Source of the DNA: DASQFD01 sp035633255
GTDB lineage: Bacteria; Actinomycetota; Actinomycetes; Actinomycetales; Dermatophilaceae
DNA length: 26,053 bases
Assembly (NCBI GenBank): GCA_035633255.1
Contig: DASQFD010000051.1
Coordinates: 1 to 26,053 of the forward strand
Direction of reading: 5' to 3'
Positions 14,590-21,191 of this stretch are shown here, piece after piece; positions within the stretch are counted from its first letter, which is position 1, and every line of letters begins with the position of its first letter. The translations under genes and the position numbers were made by a program. The notes beneath the pieces were generated by a model. It worked only from the letters and a program-made list of their open reading frames with translations. It did not search any database and had not been told where the DNA came from.

Positions 14590-15705
14590 TCAGGAGAGGA
14601 CCTGCTCGAGGGTGACGTGCGGCATGCCGTGGGCCGCGGCGACCGGGCCGTTGGTGACGTGCCCGGCCCGGGTGTTGAGGCCGAGGGCCAGCGGGGCGTC
14701 GTCCCGCATGGCCGCCTGCCAGCCCCGGTTGGCCAGCGCGACGGCATACGGGAGGGTGACGTTGGTCAGCGCGTAGGTGGAGGTGTGAGGCACGGCGCCC
14801 GGCATGTTGGCGACGCAGTAGAAGACCGAGTCGTGCACCTCGAAGGTGGGGTCCGCGTGCGTCGTGGGCCGGCTGTCCTCGAAGCAGCCGCCCTGGTCGA
14901 TGGAGATGTCGACGAGCACCGAGCCCTTCTTCATCCGCGACACCTGCTCGTTGGTGACCAGCGTCGGCGCCTTGGCGCCGGGCACGAGCACCGCCCCGAT
15001 GACCATGTCGGCGTCGCTGATGGCGCGCTCGATCTCGTAGCGGTTGGAGGCGACCGTCTGGCAGTGGCCCTGGTAGATGGCGTCCGCCGCCCGCAGCCGG
15101 GTGACGTTGAGGTCCAGGAGGAGCACCTCGGCCTGCATCCCCAGGGCGATCGCGGCGGCGTTCATGCCGGAGACCCCGGCGCCCAGGACGACGACCTTGG
15201 CGGCGTAGACGCCGGAGACCCCGCCCATCAGGACGCCGCGGCCGCCCTGCGCGCGCATCAGGGTGTGCGCCCCCACCTGCGGTGCCAGCCGGCCCGCGAC
15301 CTCGGACATCGGGGCGAGCAGCGGCAGGGTGCGGTCGGGCAGCTCGACGGTCTCGTAGGCGATGCCGGTCACCTTCCGGGCCACGAGCTCCTGCGTCAGC
15401 GCCTTGTCGGCGGCCAGGTGCAGGTAGGTGAAGAGGGTCTGGCCCTCGCGCATGCGGTGGTACTCGGACGCGATCGGCTCCTTGACCTTGAGGATGAGCT
15501 CCCCGGTGCCCCACACGTCGTCGGCGGTGCCGAGGATGGTCGCACCGGCGGCGACGAAGTCCTCGTCGTGGATGGAGGAACCGGTGCCGGCGTCCTTCTC
15601 GACGTAGACCTCGTGCCCGTGCAGCACGAGCTCGTGCACACCGGAGGGGGTGATCGCCACCCGGTACTCGTGGTTCTTGACCTCGCGAGGGATGCCGACC
15701 TTCAC
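14590..15705 (-). CDS. ald: Alanine dehydrogenase
   Basis: The 371-residue NAD-dependent enzyme reversibly deaminates L-alanine to pyruvate and ammonia and matches the family length exactly. It begins KVGIPREVKNHEYRVA with the substrate-binding Arg and Lys, followed by LFTYLHLAAD, the pyruvate-binding APMSEVAGRLA, and the nucleotide-binding loop VVLGAGVSGMNAA. DISIDQGGCFEDSRPTTH and the C-terminal CVANMPGAVPHTST are diagnostic. GTG 15705 is chosen because AAGGA lies about eleven bases upstream and the family N-terminus begins there. Its stop is 57 bases from xerD, so it may be partly co-transcribed with the downstream operon. No Lrp/AldR-type operator is obvious in its 115-base leader region. 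Confidence 0.96.
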   Translation of the reverse strand: MKVGIPREVKNHEYRVAITPSGVHELVLHGHEVYVEKDAGTGSSIHDEDFVAAGATILGTADDVWGTGELILKVKEPIASEYHRMREGQTLFTYLHLAADKALTQELVARKVTGIAYETVELPDRTLPLLAPMSEVAGRLAPQVGAHTLMRAQGGRGVLMGGVSGVYAAKVVVLGAGVSGMNAAAIALGMQAEVLLLDLNVTRLRAADAIYQGHCQTVASNRYEIERAISDADMVIGAVLVPGAKAPTLVTNEQVSRMKKGSVLVDISIDQGGCFEDSRPTTHADPTFEVHDSVFYCVANMPGAVPHTSTYALTNVTLPYAVALANRGWQAAMRDDAPLALGLNTRAGHVTNGPVAAAHGMPHVTLEQVLS

Positions 15706-15788
15706 GGATATCGAGTCCTTGCTGTCGTGGACAAGAAGGGACGGCCCCGTTGCCGTCGACCTCTGCGCAGCGCGGTGGCCGCGGTGCG

Positions 15789-15794
15789 AGTGTA
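15789..15794 (-). promoter_or_regulatory. Candidate −10 box for ald
   Basis: TACACT on the minus strand, preceded by CTC-rich sequence, lies about 84 bases upstream of the ald GTG. The same hexamer occurs before the cyclophilin gene and rel in this window. No recognisable −35 hexamer stands 16–18 bases upstream. Confidence 0.4.
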
Positions 15795-15834
15795 GACCCG
15801 GCCCCTCCGCCCCCGACCCGTGATGGGACGTCCG

Positions 15835-16467
15835 ATGCTCGCGTTGAAGCCGTATGCCGACCTGCCGGCCCGTCGGGCCCGCCAGGTCCTCTCCGACGGC
15901 GCCGTGCTGGCCTGGGTGGCGCTGTGGAGCTGGCTCGGGGTGCGGGTGCACGACGTGACGCTCGGGCTGGCCGAGCCCGGGCGGCGCCTGCAGGTCGCGG
16001 GCACCGGCTTTCGCGACACCATGTCGTCGGCGGGGGCCGCCGTGGACGACCTGCCCCTCCTGCAGGACCGGGTGGCCGAGCCGTTCCGCACCGCCTCCGG
16101 CGCCGGCACCGACATCGCGGGCGCCGGGGAGGACCTGGTCCGTGCGGTCGAGCGGCTCGCCCTGGCGCTCGGCTGGCTCACGGCGCTGCTGCCCATCGTC
16201 CTGGTGGGCGGTGCCTGGCTGGTGGTCCGCGTCCGCTTCGCCGTGCGCGCCGGCGCGGCGCAGCGCTTCGTCGACGGGGCGCCCGACCTGGACCTGTTCG
16301 CGCTGCGGTCCCTCTCGAACCAGCCGATGCCGCGCCTGGCCGCGATCTCCGACGACCCGGCCGGTGCCTGGCGCCGGGGCGAGCCGGACACCATCCGGCG
16401 GCTCGCCGTCCTCGAGCTGCGCGACTGCGGGCTGCGGCCCCCGCCGGGGACGTCGGTCAGCGGCTGA
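15835..16467 (+). CDS. Actinobacterial membrane protein of unknown function
   Basis: A 210-residue protein with a basic N-terminus (ARRARQ), a first hydrophobic segment near residues 22–38 (VLAWVALWSWLGV) and a second near 114–135 (LALALGWLTALLPIVLVGGAWLVV). Between them is an outside-facing loop of about 75 residues rich in Ala, Gly and Asp; the C-terminal 70 residues are cytoplasmic, with RFVDGAPDLDLFALRSL and AVLELRDCGLRPP. This layout recurs in related actinobacteria as an uncharacterised protein; I assign no function. The start could also be ATG 15823 or GTG 15820. It is divergent from ald, and its stop overlaps the hisS stop region by 11 bases on the other strand. Confidence 0.8.
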   Translation: MLALKPYADLPARRARQVLSDGAVLAWVALWSWLGVRVHDVTLGLAEPGRRLQVAGTGFRDTMSSAGAAVDDLPLLQDRVAEPFRTASGAGTDIAGAGEDLVRAVERLALALGWLTALLPIVLVGGAWLVVRVRFAVRAGAAQRFVDGAPDLDLFALRSLSNQPMPRLAAISDDPAGAWRRGEPDTIRRLAVLELRDCGLRPPPGTSVSG

Positions 16468-17848
16468 CCACGACCGGCCGGAGGTCCGCGGCGGGTGGCA
16501 GCCAGGCGCCCGGGTCGGCCGGCACCTGCTCCCCCGAGCGGACGTCCTTCACCTCGTGGCCCCGGCCCGCCGGGGCCCCGGCGGCGCCCGGACCGGCCGG
16601 GAACCAGACGTAGGGGATCCCGCGCCGGTCGGCATACCGGATCTGCTTGCCGAACTTGGCGGCGGAGGGCGCCACCTCGCAGGGGACGCCGCGGGCCCGC
16701 AGCGCCGTGGCGACGCCCACCGACGCCGGTCGGCCGGCCTCGTCGGGAACGGCGACGAGGACGCACGACGGGGTGGAGCGGCTCGCGCTCAGCCCCCGGC
16801 GGGTGAGGAGCAGGTGGAGCAGCCGGGTCAGCCCGATGGAGATGCCGACCCCGGGGTAGGTGACCCGGCCGTCGGTGGCGAGGGAGTCGTAGCGCCCGCC
16901 CGAGCAGACCGAGCCGTAGTCCTCGTCGCCGACGAGGAAGGTCTCGTAGACCGCGCCGGTGTAGTAGTCCAACCCGCGGGCGATGTGCAGGTCGGCGAGC
17001 AGGGTCCCGGGGGCGCGCTCCATCCCGGTGGCCACCACCGCGGAGAGCGCCTCCAGGCCGTCGTCGAGCAGCGGGTGCTCGACGCGGAGGCCGCGGACCT
17101 GCTCCACGAAGGACAGGTCCTCGGAGCGGATGGCCGCGAGGGCCAGGCAGCGCTCGGCCTGGTCCGCGGTCGCGCCCGTCGCGACGATCATGGCGGTGAC
17201 CGCCTCCGGCCCGACCTTGTCGAGCTTGTCGACCGCGCGGAGGGTGCCGACCACGTCGGTCAGGCCGATGCCGAGGTAGAACCCCTCGCACACCCGGCGG
17301 TCGTTGACGTGGATGCGGAAGGGCCCGACCGGCAGGCGCGAGAACGCGTCGGCGACCACGAGCGGGATCTCGGCCTCGAAGTGGGGCGCGAGCTCGCCGA
17401 CGTCCACCACGTCGACGTCGGCCTGGGTGAACTCCCGGAACCGGCCCTCCTGGGGCCGCTCCCCGCGCCACACCTTCTGGATCTGGTAGCGGCGGAACGG
17501 GAACTGCAGCCGCCCGGCGTTCTCGAGGACGTACCGGGCGAACGGCACCGTGAGGTCGAAGTGCAGCCCCAGCCGGGCCTCCTCGCCGCCGTCCCCGGGG
17601 GCGGCATCGGCACCGGCGGCGAGGCGGGAGACGGCGTAGATCTCCTTGTCGGCGTCGCCGCCCTTGCCGAGCAGCCGGTCCACCGGCTCGACGGCGCGCG
17701 TCTCCAGCGGCGCGAAGCCGTGCAGCTCGAAGGTCCGCCGGATGACGTCGAGCAGCTGCTGCTCCAGGATCCGCTCCGCGGGAAGCAGCTCGGGGAAGCC
17801 GGACAGCGGGGTGACGCGCTCGGCGCGCGGCCGTGGCTCGCTGCTCAT
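16457..17848 (-). CDS. hisS: Histidyl-tRNA synthetase
   Basis: The 463-residue class II synthetase charges tRNA-His. LLGKGGDADKEIYAV covers the entry to motif 1; FDLTVPFARYV and RYQIQKVWRGERPQEGRFREFTQADVD form motif 2 with the catalytic Arg. The HisA-type loop is RGLDYYTGAVYE, and GVGISIGLTRLL is motif 3. The C-terminal anticodon-binding domain (VLVAVPDEAGR to WFPAG) follows. An insert of about 15 residues (AAGADAAPGDGG) lies before the motif 2 region. ATG 17848 overlaps the stop of the metallo-hydrolase gene (ATGA), so the two are coupled. The 3' end converges on the membrane-protein gene with overlapping stops, leaving no room for a separate terminator. Confidence 0.97.
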   Translation of the reverse strand: MSSEPRPRAERVTPLSGFPELLPAERILEQQLLDVIRRTFELHGFAPLETRAVEPVDRLLGKGGDADKEIYAVSRLAAGADAAPGDGGEEARLGLHFDLTVPFARYVLENAGRLQFPFRRYQIQKVWRGERPQEGRFREFTQADVDVVDVGELAPHFEAEIPLVVADAFSRLPVGPFRIHVNDRRVCEGFYLGIGLTDVVGTLRAVDKLDKVGPEAVTAMIVATGATADQAERCLALAAIRSEDLSFVEQVRGLRVEHPLLDDGLEALSAVVATGMERAPGTLLADLHIARGLDYYTGAVYETFLVGDEDYGSVCSGGRYDSLATDGRVTYPGVGISIGLTRLLHLLLTRRGLSASRSTPSCVLVAVPDEAGRPASVGVATALRARGVPCEVAPSAAKFGKQIRYADRRGIPYVWFPAGPGAAGAPAGRGHEVKDVRSGEQVPADPGAWLPPAADLRPVVVSR

Positions 17849-18546
17849 GCGGTCAGCTCCAGCAGGTAGGGGTTGCTCGCGCGCTCGCGACGGATGGTCG
17901 TCGCCGGCCCGTGCCCCGTCAGCACCAGGCTGGAGTCCGGCAGCGGCAGGACCACCTGGCGCAGCGACCGCTGCATCGCGGCGGTGCTGCCGCCCGGGAG
18001 GTCGGTGCGGCCGATCGACCCGGCGAAGAGCACGTCCCCGCTGACGACCGTGCGGTCGATCGGCTCGTCGGCCCGCAGGCCGTCGGGCACCTCGTCGAGG
18101 GTGAAGAGCACCGAGCCCTCGGTGTGGCCCGGAGCGTGCCGGACCTCCAGCACCAGCCCGGCGAGCTCGAGCCGCTGGCGGTCGGTGACCTCCACCACGC
18201 GCTCCGGCTCCTGCCAGGTGGCGCGCTGCCCGAACTGCGACTCGACCATCCAGAGGAAGCCGGGGTCCAGGCCGGCGAGCGGGTCGGCGAGGCGGTACCG
18301 GTCGTCGGTGTGCACGTATGCCGCGGTGCCCGACCCGCACACCGGCGTCACGGCATACACGTGGTCGAGGTGACCGTGGGTCAGCAGCACCGCTGCGGGG
18401 CGCAGGCGGTGCTCGGCGAACACCTCTCGCAGGGTCTCCTCCACGCCGATGCCGGGGTCCACCACGAGGCACTCCTCACCCGCGGCCGGCGCGAGCACGT
18501 AGCAGTTGGTGTCGAACGCGGCGGCCGGGAACCCGATGGTGAGCAC
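17845..18546 (-). CDS. Metallo-beta-lactamase-fold hydrolase, glyoxalase II-like
   Basis: The 233-residue enzyme has the full set of metal ligands of the fold: THGHLDH (HxHxDH), HAPGHTEGS, SGDVLFAGSIGRTDLPGG and the closing GHGPATT. Members near hisS in actinobacteria resemble hydroxyacylglutathione hydrolase, but these bacteria use mycothiol, so the true thioester substrate is unknown. GTG 18546 is preferred because homologues begin near LTIGFPAAAFDTNCYVL; the alternative TTG 18555 adds three residues. No Shine-Dalgarno sequence precedes either start, whereas a TACGCT box lies so close that the mRNA may be leaderless. Its gene overlaps hisS by four bases. Confidence 0.9.
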   Translation of the reverse strand: MLTIGFPAAAFDTNCYVLAPAAGEECLVVDPGIGVEETLREVFAEHRLRPAAVLLTHGHLDHVYAVTPVCGSGTAAYVHTDDRYRLADPLAGLDPGFLWMVESQFGQRATWQEPERVVEVTDRQRLELAGLVLEVRHAPGHTEGSVLFTLDEVPDGLRADEPIDRTVVSGDVLFAGSIGRTDLPGGSTAAMQRSLRQVVLPLPDSSLVLTGHGPATTIRRERASNPYLLELTA

Positions 18547-18554
18547 GGCGTGCA

Positions 18555-18560
18555 AGCGTA
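18555..18560 (-). promoter_or_regulatory. Candidate −10 box for the hydrolase–hisS operon
   Basis: TACGCT on the minus strand ends nine bases before the GTG at 18546. Initiation at the usual six to eight bases downstream would place the transcript start at or next to the start codon, consistent with the missing Shine-Dalgarno sequence. Confidence 0.4.
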
Positions 18561-18577
18561 GCCACCACGGCCCTGCC

Positions 18578-18583
18578 TACACT
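18578..18583 (+). promoter_or_regulatory. Candidate −10 box for the cyclophilin–DUF349 pair
   Basis: TACACT in the context GCCTACACTGC lies 46 bases before the GTG at 18630, leaving a short leader with AGGAGG at 18612–18617. The divergent box for the hydrolase gene is only 17 bases away, so the two promoters probably share one small control region. Confidence 0.4.
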
Positions 18584-18629
18584 GCTCGCGTCCATTCGGG
18601 CCGACACGAACAGGAGGGCGACGGGCGCG

Positions 18630-19415
18630 GTGACGAGGCAGCAGGAGCACGACCGGGCCCGGCGTCGGTGGGAGAAGCGCCGGTCCGCGCTGGCGCAGCG
18701 CGACGCGCAGCGGGCCCGCACCCGGAGGCTGCTCGCCGTCGTCGCCTCCGTGGTGGCCGTCGCGCTGGCCCTGTGGGGCCTGGGGGCGGCCTTCGCGCCG
18801 GATCCGGAGCCGGGACAGGTCACGGCCGCGGGGTGCGCCCTGCCCCCCGCCGCCCTGGGCACCGGGGCGCAGCTCGAGCTCCCGGACAAGGCGACCGCGG
18901 CGGGCCGGACCTACTCGGCCACCCTGAGCACCAACTGCGGCGACGTCGTGCTCGAGCTCGACGGTGCGGCGGCACCGCAGGCCGTGGCCTCCTTCGTGCA
19001 GCTCGCCCGGGCGGACTACTGGCGCAACGCGCCGTGCCACCGGCTGCTGGCCGCCGAGGAGGCGACCCTGCTCCAGTGCGGCGACCCGACCGGCACCGGT
19101 CAGGGGACGCCCGGCTACGGCTACGGGGTGGAGAACGCGCCGGAGGACGGCGTCTACCCACGCGGCACCGTGGCGATGGCCCGGACGAGCGACCCCGCGA
19201 AGGGGAACGGCGGCCAGTTCTTCCTCGTGGCCCAGCAGACCCGGCTGCCCGACGCCGACGGGTACACCATCTTCGGAAAGGTCATCGAGGGGTTGGGTAT
19301 TGTCGACAAGATCGTCGCCGCGGGCGTGGCCCCCGGCGGACAGTCGAGCACCGACGGTGCCCCCGCGGCACCCCTCAGCATCCTCCGGGTTGCTGTCATC
19401 GAGAAGAAGGCCTGA
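18630..19415 (+). CDS. Membrane-anchored cyclophilin-type peptidyl-prolyl isomerase
   Basis: The 261-residue protein begins with a very basic cytoplasmic stretch (RARRRWEKRR), has one membrane helix at about 33–55 (LLAVVASVVAVALALWGLGAAF in part) and then an outward-facing cyclophilin domain. Recognisable are CHRLLAAEE (the usual FHR with Phe replaced by Cys), LLQCGDPTGTGQGTPGYGYG, VAMARTSDP and GGQFFLV, with the catalytic Arg and Gln in place. It should catalyse cis-trans proline isomerisation in exported proteins, or act as a scaffold. GTG 18630 follows AGGAGG, though at a long spacing of 12 bases. The DUF349 gene follows three bases after its stop, as in many Micrococcales. Confidence 0.92.
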   Translation: MTRQQEHDRARRRWEKRRSALAQRDAQRARTRRLLAVVASVVAVALALWGLGAAFAPDPEPGQVTAAGCALPPAALGTGAQLELPDKATAAGRTYSATLSTNCGDVVLELDGAAAPQAVASFVQLARADYWRNAPCHRLLAAEEATLLQCGDPTGTGQGTPGYGYGVENAPEDGVYPRGTVAMARTSDPAKGNGGQFFLVAQQTRLPDADGYTIFGKVIEGLGIVDKIVAAGVAPGGQSSTDGAPAAPLSILRVAVIEKKA

Positions 19416-19418
19416 GCC

Positions 19419-21092
19419 GTGAGCGACGAGACCACCACCCCGGAGCCGCAGGCGCAGGCGCCCACCGCCGAGCCGGAGGCTGCCCCGGAGGCCCCCGTCG
19501 TGATGGACCCGGCCGCAATGGACCCGGCGGCGGAGCCGGCGGTCGTCGTTGACCCGGCGGCGGAGGACCCGGTCGTGACAGACCCGGCGGCGGAGCCGGC
19601 GGTCGTCGTGGACCCAGTGGCGGAGCCGGCGGTCGTCGTGGACCCAGTGGCGGAGGCGACGGTCGTCGTGGACCCGGTGGCGGAGCCGGCGGTCGTCGTT
19701 GACCCGGCGGCGCAGGCCGTGGTCGCGCCGGACGCCCCGTCGCCCCCCCGCCCGCGCCCGCCCATCCCCTCCCCCGCCGCGCTGGCCGGCCGGCTGCACC
19801 CACGGCCCACGCCCGTCGCGGCAGCCGTGCCGCGGGTCTCGAGCTCGGCGCGCTTCGGCCGGGTCGACGAGAGCGGCCACGTCTTCGTGCGGGTCGGCGA
19901 GGAGGAGCGCGAGGTCGGCTCCTTCCCCGGCGCCTCCCCCGACGAGGCGCTGCAGTACTTCGCGCACAAGTACGACGAGATCGCCGGCACCGCCGAGCTG
20001 CTCCGCCAGCGGATGCGGCTGCCCGACGTGCCGGCCAAGGAGGTCGCCGAGTCCCTCACGGCCCTCCAGGAGCGCATCGCCGGAGCCCACGTCGTCGGTG
20101 ACCTCGCCGCCCTCGACGCGACCGTCGCGGACATCGAGTCCGGTCTCGCCACCAAGCGCGAGGCGGAGTCCGCCCAGCGCGCCGCCGCTCGGGCCGAGGC
20201 GGCGCAGCGGCGCGAGGCCATCGTCGCCGAGGCCGAGCACATCGCCGGACAGCCCCCGGCGTCGACCCAGTGGAAGACCAGCGGCGAGCGGATGCGCGCC
20301 CTCCTCGAGGAGTGGAAGCAGCACCAGCGCTCCGGGCCGAAGCTGGACAAGGCGACCGAGTCGGCGCTGTGGCAGCGCTTCAGCCACTCGCGGAACGCCT
20401 TCGACAAGGCGCGGCGGACCTGGTTCGCCCAGCTCGACTCCTCGCGGGCCGAAGCCCGGGCGACGAAGGCGAGCCTCGTGGCGCGGGCCGAGGAGCTCTC
20501 GGCCAGCACCGACTGGGCGCCCACCGCACGGGCGTTCAAGGAGCTGATGGAGCAGTGGCGTCACGCGGGCCGCGCCTCGCGCGCCGAGGACGACGCGCTG
20601 TGGGAGCGCTTCCGGGCCGCGCAGGACGCCTTCTTCACGGCCAAGGACCGGATCGCGGCCGCGGAGGACCAGGAGTTCCGTGCCAACCTCGCCGTCAAGG
20701 AGGCCCTCCTGCTCGAGGCCGAGGCGATCCTCCCGGTGACCGACCTCGACGCCGCCAAGTCGGCGCTGCGCGGAGTGCAGGAGAAGTGGGACAAGGCCGG
20801 GAAGGTGCCGCGCGCCGACCTCGAGCGCACCGAGAAGGCCCTGCGCCGGGTCGAGTCCGCGGTGCGCGACGCGGAGGACCGCCGCTGGAAGCGCACCAAC
20901 CCCGAGGTCGCCGCGCGCGCCCGCTCCCTCGTCGACCAGCTCGAGGCCTCCGTCGCCTCGTTGCGGACCGAGCTCACCACCGCCGAGGCGGCCGGCAGCG
21001 AGAAGCGGGCCGCCGACGCGCGCGCCCGCCTGCAGGCCCAGGAGCAGTGGCTCGCGCAGGCCCGCACCGGGCTCGACGAGTTCTCCGGCTGA
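19419..21092 (+). CDS. DUF349 coiled-coil protein with a repeat-rich N-terminus
   Basis: The 557-residue protein has an N-terminal region (1 to about 125) of acidic, Pro/Val repeats followed by a Pro-rich linker. A conserved module (SSARFGRVDESGHVFVRVG, then SFPGASPDEALQYF) comes next, and helical DUF349 repeats fill about 280–510. These are recognisable by W…W(K/R)…G……D..LW.RF.A..D.FF. DUF349 proteins are widespread in actinobacteria and bacteroidetes with no settled biochemical role; the long helices suggest a structural or RNA/protein-binding scaffold. GTG 19419 has a GAAGAAGG-type site inside the end of the cyclophilin gene. The stop codon sits inside the first unit of an 18-bp tandem array. 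Confidence 0.88.
   Translation: MSDETTTPEPQAQAPTAEPEAAPEAPVVMDPAAMDPAAEPAVVVDPAAEDPVVTDPAAEPAVVVDPVAEPAVVVDPVAEATVVVDPVAEPAVVVDPAAQAVVAPDAPSPPRPRPPIPSPAALAGRLHPRPTPVAAAVPRVSSSARFGRVDESGHVFVRVGEEEREVGSFPGASPDEALQYFAHKYDEIAGTAELLRQRMRLPDVPAKEVAESLTALQERIAGAHVVGDLAALDATVADIESGLATKREAESAQRAAARAEAAQRREAIVAEAEHIAGQPPASTQWKTSGERMRALLEEWKQHQRSGPKLDKATESALWQRFSHSRNAFDKARRTWFAQLDSSRAEARATKASLVARAEELSASTDWAPTARAFKELMEQWRHAGRASRAEDDALWERFRAAQDAFFTAKDRIAAAEDQEFRANLAVKEALLLEAEAILPVTDLDAAKSALRGVQEKWDKAGKVPRADLERTEKALRRVESAVRDAEDRRWKRTNPEVAARARSLVDQLEASVASLRTELTTAEAAGSEKRAADARARLQAQEQWLAQARTGLDEFSG
19521..19730 (+). repeat. Seven 30-bp in-frame repeats within the DUF349 gene
   Basis: Units start every 30 bases from 19521 and encode variants of the decapeptide DPAAEPAVVV (DPAAEDPVVT, DPVAEPAVVV, DPVAEATVVV, DPAAQAVVAP). 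Copies 1, 3, 4 and 6 are nearly identical in DNA, indicating recent expansion. The product is a disordered, weakly acidic stretch. Confidence 0.9.
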
Positions 21093-21189
21093 CGGGAGTC
21101 CTCCGGCTGACGGGAGTCCTCCGGCTGACGGCGGTCCTCCGGCCGACGGAGTCCTCCGGCTGACGGCAGTCCTCCGGCTGACGGCCCCG
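21083..21189. repeat. Six-unit 18-bp tandem array between DUF349 and rel
   Basis: Units of CTCCGGCTGACGGxxGTC occur at 21083, 21101, 21119, 21137 (17 bp), 21154 and 21172. The first contains the last codons and TGA of the DUF349 gene, and the last ends two bases before the rel stop complement at 21192. It fills the whole gap between convergent genes, where a terminator would be expected, but I see no strong hairpin in it. Confidence 0.9.
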
Positions 21190-21191
21190 GC

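Noticed and set aside
14590..15951. Longer N-terminus for alanine dehydrogenase (82 extra residues)
   Set aside because: Family N-terminus begins at KVGIPREV with a ribosome-binding site before GTG 15705; the upstream part is non-family sequence containing the promoter-like box.
19521..21189. Tandem repeats as a CRISPR array
   Set aside because: Units are directly adjacent without spacers, some are in frame inside a gene, and no cas genes are present.
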